DNA from: Nitrospinota bacterium | GTDB lineage: Bacteria > Nitrospinota > Nitrospinia > Nitrospinales > VA-1 | DNA length: 11,189 nt | Assembly (NCBI GenBank): GCA_002731985.1 | Contig: PCCT01000083.1 | Span: 1-11,189, forward strand | Direction of reading: 5' to 3' | In this document: positions 7,154-11,189 of the stretch, piece by piece | How the letters are laid out: each line of letters starts with the position of its first letter | Position numbering within the stretch: the first letter of the stretch is position 1 | Notes under the pieces: generated by a model | Database searches by the model: none | The model's input: the letters and a program-made list of their open reading frames with translations, nothing else | Told to the model about the DNA's origin: nothing | Position numbers and translations under genes: made by a program

Positions 7154-7882
7154 ATGAAATACATTATTTTTTCTGATATCCATAGTAATCTTGAGGCAAT
7201 TGAAGCGTTTTGTCGTGTTGTTGAATCGATTGAGCATGACAAGAAGGTGTGTCTTGGCGATATTGTGGGATATAACGCCGATCCCAACTTTTCTGTTGAT
7301 TGGGTACGCAAGGAAGCTGACCTCATTTTGGCAGGCAATCATGATTATGCTGTTCTCAAGAAAACGGATATCAGCTATTTTAATTCCGCCGCCATTCAGG
7401 CTTGTGTCTGGACCCGGAGTGTGCTCTCGGAGTTAAATAGGGAATTTTTAGATACTTTACCTGTAGAGAAAGTGGAAGGTGATATTTGTTGGGTTCATTC
7501 ATCCCCTTTTGAACCTACAAAATGGCATTATGTTTCTGTGGAATCAAAGGCTGAGGAGAATTTCAACCATTTTTCGCAGGCTATTTGCTTTTTAGGGCAT
7601 TCTCACCTTCCCCGTATTTTTGAAAAAGATGAAGGTGGTGAAATCTATTCACATGAAGCTTCGAGGTTGGAGCTTGAGCCAAATTCTCGTTACATCATCA
7701 ATGTGGGGAGTCTGGGCCAGCCAAGGGACGGGAACTCGGACCCAGCCTTTGTTGCTTACGACTCCTCAAGCCAGATTGTTGAATTTCATCGCTTTTCTTA
7801 CGATTTGCCCTCAACTCAAGATAAAATAAGGGCTTGTGGCCTCCCTTCCTATCTTGCTGATCGCCTGAGTGATGGGCGATAA
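7154..7882 (+). CDS. Calcineurin-like metallophosphoesterase, YfcE/MJ0936-like
   Basis: A 242-residue cytosolic dinuclear-metal phosphoesterase. The metal-binding series is complete: FSDIHSN (D8, H10), LGDIVGYN (D36), AGNHD (N62, H63), WVHSSP (H115) and LGHSH (H149, H151), followed by INVGSLGQPRDG. Family members hydrolyse phosphodiesters or dinucleotide polyphosphates; the substrate here cannot be read from sequence. It could conceivably supply the missing dephosphorylation step of riboflavin synthesis because of its position, but the known phosphatases for that step are usually HAD enzymes, so this is speculative. I chose ATG 7154 because GAGGGGG at 7144-7150 gives good ribosome-site spacing and the protein then begins directly with the first beta strand. 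The ATG at 7142 in the same frame lies too close to that site. The gap from nusB is 32 bases. Confidence 0.9.
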   Translation: MKYIIFSDIHSNLEAIEAFCRVVESIEHDKKVCLGDIVGYNADPNFSVDWVRKEADLILAGNHDYAVLKKTDISYFNSAAIQACVWTRSVLSELNREFLDTLPVEKVEGDICWVHSSPFEPTKWHYVSVESKAEENFNHFSQAICFLGHSHLPRIFEKDEGGEIYSHEASRLELEPNSRYIINVGSLGQPRDGNSDPAFVAYDSSSQIVEFHRFSYDLPSTQDKIRACGLPSYLADRLSDGR

Positions 7883-7902
7883 CTCTAATAAAATCAATTA
7901 GG

Positions 7903-7942
7903 TATCATGGTTGACCCTTTTTTCCAAAAGTGGTACCATGAA
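7903..7942 (+). promoter_or_regulatory. Sigma70-like promoter within an inverted repeat, upstream of the amidase gene
   Basis: TTGACC at 7911-7916 and TACCAT at 7934-7939 are 17 bp apart, and a TG one base before the second hexamer (7931-7932) gives an extended -10. Transcription would begin near 7946, leaving a leader of about 90 bases. The same segment is an imperfect inverted repeat: TCATGGT at 7905-7911 pairs with ACCATGA at 7935-7941, with CCTTTT and AAAAGTGG as an inner partial arm. The -10 box overlaps the right arm, which is how an operator might sit. The remainder of the 153-bp gap (7883-8035) shows no gene. Confidence 0.42.
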
Positions 7943-8035
7943 AAACAACAATGAAATTAGATAGTTAAGTGAAATTTGGCGGCTGGCTTTAGATTTACAT
8001 AAGCAGAGCTATTTTTTAATTTTCTGATATTTAAA

Positions 8036-9844
8036 ATGCGACTTTTTTCACAGAAATTTTCCCCTGCAAAAATTCTTTTGGTATTTTTCCTGTTTTTTGC
8101 GTTATTTTCAGGAAAAACGGCAATGGGTGCTTCTACGCCGGCCTCGGTAGGATATGAGAAGGCGAGGGTGTCTTATCACAGTTTGCTCCAATCCAAAAAA
8201 AGGATGCAAAGGCGAGACCAGTGGATTGCTGTCATCAAAAAATTTGACTCCGTTTACAGTAAGTTTTCTTCCAGTGGCGAGGCCTATAAAGCGGCATTCA
8301 CTATCGGAGATTTGTATGAGCAACTTTACTCTATCTCTCGCCGGGATAAGGATCTGGATAAGGCTTTAGAATACTACCGGAAAATGGTGGTTGGGTTTAA
8401 GCCGGGTCGGTTGACGGATGATGCTCTTTACAGGCAGGGAGAAATTTATTTCAATCGCGGGAAGTATGCCGTCGCGCTGGATTCATTCAAGCAAATTCTA
8501 CAAGCACTTCCTGATGGAGATGTTGCTCCAAAAGCAAAGGTCAGGATTGCTAAAATAAGGTCATTGATACCTGTTGCGCCTCCATCAAGCAAGGCACCTG
8601 CCAGAATTAGAAAAGTTTCGACCCGGTCAAAAGAAAATTATGTCTCCACTGGCAAGGGATTGATTCTGCAAAAAATCGATTACACGGTGGGATCAGATTC
8701 TGTTCGGGTTGTAACTCATACAAATAGTCCGGTAGTATTTTCTCAAGGACGGTTGTTTAATCCGGGGCGGGTGTACATTAATTTTAACGATACCCGACTG
8801 GCAAATGATGTGAACCGAAACATCAAGGTAGGAAGCCGGTTTCTAAAGAACCTGCGTTTAAGCCAGTTCGACGAGAATAATTCACGTTTGGTATTTGACT
8901 TGAACAAGGTGGGCAATCTTAAGGTAGGGGTTTGGCAGGAAGGTTCTCAACTGATTGTTGAATTAAGCGATAAAAGACCTGAGATTGCGAAAGTGGTTTC
9001 AAAACAGGCGATCCCAGTCACACAGAAAATTGTTAAGACCCACCAAAAGGTTGCAGTTAAAGCGTCACAGAAAAAACCGGTCGTTAAAAAAATAAAAAAA
9101 CGTATTTCTGTTTTCAAGAAGCAAACGCCCAGGCGAATGGCTAAGGCAGTGAATAAGAAAATTCCTCTGATTGTGGTTGATGCCGGTCACGGAGGGAAAG
9201 ACCTGGGGGCTCAAGGCAACAGAGGGCTTAAGGAAAAGGGTGTGAATCTGGCCATCGCATTGCGCTTGAAAGATATTTTGAAATCGCGTTATAAGTACCG
9301 GGTCATTCTTACCAGAGATGATGATACTTTTATACCACTTCCGGGACGTGGCAAAATTGCTAATGATAATGATGCGGATGTCTTCGTTTCCGTGCATGCT
9401 AATGCCGCTCAAAGGCATGGAGCACATGGGATAGAAACTTATTATCTGGGAACGGGTCACACTGAAGAGGCGAAAGAAACTGCGGCTCGTGAAAATGGCG
9501 AACTTGTTAAATCGGTTAAGGATGGCCAGGTTCAGGAGATTCTGGCAAGCCTGATTAGCACCACTAAGATGAACGATTCTTCCAGGTTGGCAAGCAGTAT
9601 TCAGGATAAGCTGTATCAATCTATGAGAAAAAAATATTCAGGAATAAAGGACCTCGGGGTTAAGGAAGGTCCTTTTTTCGTTTTGCATGATACCAATATG
9701 GCAAGTGTTCTCGTTGAAGTCGGGTTTGTAACGAATAAAAAAGAAGAAAAGCGTTTAAAGCAGAGTTTATATCTGGATAGACTTGCATTATCCATCGCTA
9801 AAGGGATCGCGGAGTTCATTGAGGAACGCGATCCGATGATATAG
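8036..9844 (+). CDS. Secreted N-acetylmuramoyl-L-alanine amidase with TPR, AMIN and amidase_3 domains
   Basis: A 602-residue zinc hydrolase expected to cleave the amide bond between MurNAc and the stem peptide in periplasmic peptidoglycan, for daughter-cell separation or wall turnover. Residues 1-31 form a Sec signal peptide with a Phe/Leu-rich core and a plausible cut after A29-M30-G31. Residues about 75-180 carry TPR-like repeats (ALYRQGEIYFNRGKYAVALD). An AMIN domain at about 208-314 should direct septal or wall localisation. A Lys/Arg-rich linker follows (about 318-375). The amidase_3 domain (about 376-597) has zinc ligands H385 (DAGHGG), E400 and H454 (SVHANA), and catalytic E561 (LVEVGF), all intact. 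The LysM domain seen in some relatives is absent. The ATG has no clear Shine-Dalgarno sequence, but the signal peptide starts properly there. The gene stops 13 bases before der. Confidence 0.93.
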   Translation: MRLFSQKFSPAKILLVFFLFFALFSGKTAMGASTPASVGYEKARVSYHSLLQSKKRMQRRDQWIAVIKKFDSVYSKFSSSGEAYKAAFTIGDLYEQLYSISRRDKDLDKALEYYRKMVVGFKPGRLTDDALYRQGEIYFNRGKYAVALDSFKQILQALPDGDVAPKAKVRIAKIRSLIPVAPPSSKAPARIRKVSTRSKENYVSTGKGLILQKIDYTVGSDSVRVVTHTNSPVVFSQGRLFNPGRVYINFNDTRLANDVNRNIKVGSRFLKNLRLSQFDENNSRLVFDLNKVGNLKVGVWQEGSQLIVELSDKRPEIAKVVSKQAIPVTQKIVKTHQKVAVKASQKKPVVKKIKKRISVFKKQTPRRMAKAVNKKIPLIVVDAGHGGKDLGAQGNRGLKEKGVNLAIALRLKDILKSRYKYRVILTRDDDTFIPLPGRGKIANDNDADVFVSVHANAAQRHGAHGIETYYLGTGHTEEAKETAARENGELVKSVKDGQVQEILASLISTTKMNDSSRLASSIQDKLYQSMRKKYSGIKDLGVKEGPFFVLHDTNMASVLVEVGFVTNKKEEKRLKQSLYLDRLALSIAKGIAEFIEERDPMI

Positions 9845-9857
9845 AGGGACTAAAATA

Positions 9858-11189
9858 ATGCCTGTTCTGCCCCTCGTGGCAATTATCGGTCGAGCCAATG
9901 TGGGAAAGTCTACACTGTTCAACCGACTCATCCTGAAGCGCAAATCGATTGTCAACGATACTCCGGGGGTGACCCGTGACCGTATCTACGAACAGTCTGA
10001 TTGGCTTGGACGATTTTTTACTGTTGTTGATACCGGCGGTGTTGATGTTGATGGAGTAAACGAAATCGAAGATCAGGTCGTTGAGCAGGCGTTGTTGGCA
10101 CAGTCTGAAGCGGATGCTATTATTTTTGTCGCTGATAAAAATATGGGGCTCACACCACAGGATCGGGAAGTGGTTGACCGGATCAGAAAATCGGGGAAAC
10201 CATTTTTTCTTGCTGTCAATAAGGTTGACCATGCGAAGCACGAGCTAGAGCTTTCCGATTTCGCTGGAGTGGGGGTGGATACTGTTTATCCGATTTCGGC
10301 TGAGCATGGGCACGGCGTGGCTGACATGCTGGATGCGTTGGTAGCCGTATTCCCTGAGGAGGAGGACATACCTCCTGTGGATGATACCGTTCGCGTTGCG
10401 GTGGTGGGGCGTCCAAATGTAGGAAAGTCATCATTGGTCAATAGATTGTTGGATTCCTCGCGTTGTATTGTTTCTAATATTCCGGGAACGACCAGAGATG
10501 CGGTAGATACTACTCTGGAAGTGGATGGAAAGAGCTTTTTGCTGGTCGATACCGCAGGAATCAGGAGAAAAGGTAAGACTCGCGAGGTTCTGGATAAGTT
10601 CAGTGTGATAATGGCGCTCAAGGCGCTCGATCGTTGTGACATAGCGGTTATTATTGTCGACGGTTCGGAGGGGATCACCGATCAGGATGCGACGATAGCG
10701 GGCTACGCTTTTGAAAGGGGAAGAGGGTGTATCCTTGCTGTCAATAAATGGGATTTAGTAAAACCACGCGGAATTACCATTAAAGAAATTGAGGAGCAGA
10801 TAAAAGATAAATGTAAGTTTCTGGACTTCGCGCCAATCCTTGTTATATCGGCGTTGACAGGATATGACGTGGATAAAATACTTCCACAGGTGGAATCGGT
10901 TTGCGAGGAGTATAGAAAAAACATATCTACGGGAAGACTTAACGATTGTTTTGAACGGGCTATAGAGAGAAACCCTATATCCAGTTACCGTGGGAAGTTT
11001 GTGAAGATGCATTATACAACGCAAATTAAAAGTCGACCGCCCACGTTCAAGTGTTTTGTGAATTATCCGGATGGAATTCATTTTTCTTATAAGCGGTATT
11101 TGGTCAATAGCCTCAGAAAGACATTTGGCTTGGCCGGAGCTCCTGTTCGTTTGATATTCTCAGGGAAGCCTAAGCGGAACAGACAATGA
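9858..11189 (+). CDS. der: Der (EngA): double-GTPase ribosome assembly factor
   Basis: An essential-type GTPase that binds the 50S subunit late in assembly. The 443-residue protein is complete, with its TGA at the last three bases of the window. The first G domain has GRANVGKST (11-19), PGVTRDR, DTGG and NKVD. The second has GRPNVGKSS (184-192), PGTTRDA, DTAG and NKWD. A KH-like domain fills about 350-440 and ends in a basic tail (KPKRNRQ). The first P-loop has Ala where Pro is usual (GRANVGKS versus GRPNVGKS), a position that does not contact nucleotide directly, so activity should be retained. GAGGGA at 9844-9849 supports the start. It is tightly linked to the amidase gene and probably cotranscribed with it. 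Confidence 0.97.
   Translation: MPVLPLVAIIGRANVGKSTLFNRLILKRKSIVNDTPGVTRDRIYEQSDWLGRFFTVVDTGGVDVDGVNEIEDQVVEQALLAQSEADAIIFVADKNMGLTPQDREVVDRIRKSGKPFFLAVNKVDHAKHELELSDFAGVGVDTVYPISAEHGHGVADMLDALVAVFPEEEDIPPVDDTVRVAVVGRPNVGKSSLVNRLLDSSRCIVSNIPGTTRDAVDTTLEVDGKSFLLVDTAGIRRKGKTREVLDKFSVIMALKALDRCDIAVIIVDGSEGITDQDATIAGYAFERGRGCILAVNKWDLVKPRGITIKEIEEQIKDKCKFLDFAPILVISALTGYDVDKILPQVESVCEEYRKNISTGRLNDCFERAIERNPISSYRGKFVKMHYTTQIKSRPPTFKCFVNYPDGIHFSYKRYLVNSLRKTFGLAGAPVRLIFSGKPKRNRQ

Noticed and set aside
9065..9619. Open frame on the - strand (184 codons)
   Set aside because: Antisense to the amidase catalytic domain, with no recognisable motifs and no ribosome site.

Overview
The window is ordinary, moderately AT-leaning bacterial chromosome in which every supported gene is on the + strand. 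A conserved housekeeping run, ribD-ribE-ribBA-ribH-nusB, then a metallophosphoesterase, a secreted TPR/AMIN/amidase_3 cell-wall amidase and der, fills about 3.0-11.2 kb. The periplasmic-type amidase and a MotB/OmpA-like peptidoglycan-binding remnant point to a flagellated-lineage Gram-negative. Gene order and style would fit Nitrospinota, Desulfobacterota or relatives, but I cannot fix the phylum from sequence alone.

Region 1 (1-2453) is the accessory part. The last codons of an upstream gene overlap, by ATGA, the start of an 800-residue protein. This protein joins a NACHT-type STAND NTPase (Walker A at residues 105-112, Walker B near 193-200, the FRHPSFQEFFAA motif at 402-412) to a C-terminal formylglycine-generating-enzyme-like (SUMF1, C-type-lectin fold) domain that appears non-catalytic. 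This layout is typical of bacterial conflict or signalling sensors, with the lectin-fold domain as the likely recognition end.

Region 2 (2454-3032) is a scar-like stretch. It holds a small unrecognised reading frame that seems frameshifted, then the last ~90 codons of a MotB/OmpA-type gene without its 5' part. The simplest reading is that an insertion or deletion joined the NACHT module to a truncated motB-like gene just ahead of the riboflavin operon.

Region 3 (3033-6675) encodes all the dedicated riboflavin enzymes: RibD (deaminase/reductase), RibE (riboflavin synthase), RibBA (DHBP synthase/GTP cyclohydrolase II) and RibH (lumazine synthase). GTP and ribulose-5-phosphate are converted to riboflavin, leaving only the dephosphorylation step to a general phosphatase. 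Between ribBA and ribH lies a decayed ~80-bp tandem duplication of the ribBA 3' end. NusB and the phosphoesterase follow closely.

Region 4 (7883-11189) starts with a 153-bp intergenic gap holding a sigma70-like promoter inside an inverted repeat. It continues with the amidase and the complete ribosome-assembly GTPase Der, which ends at the last base of the window. The most unusual observations are the NACHT-FGE fusion with its coupled upstream partner, the truncated motB junction and the ribBA-tail duplication.
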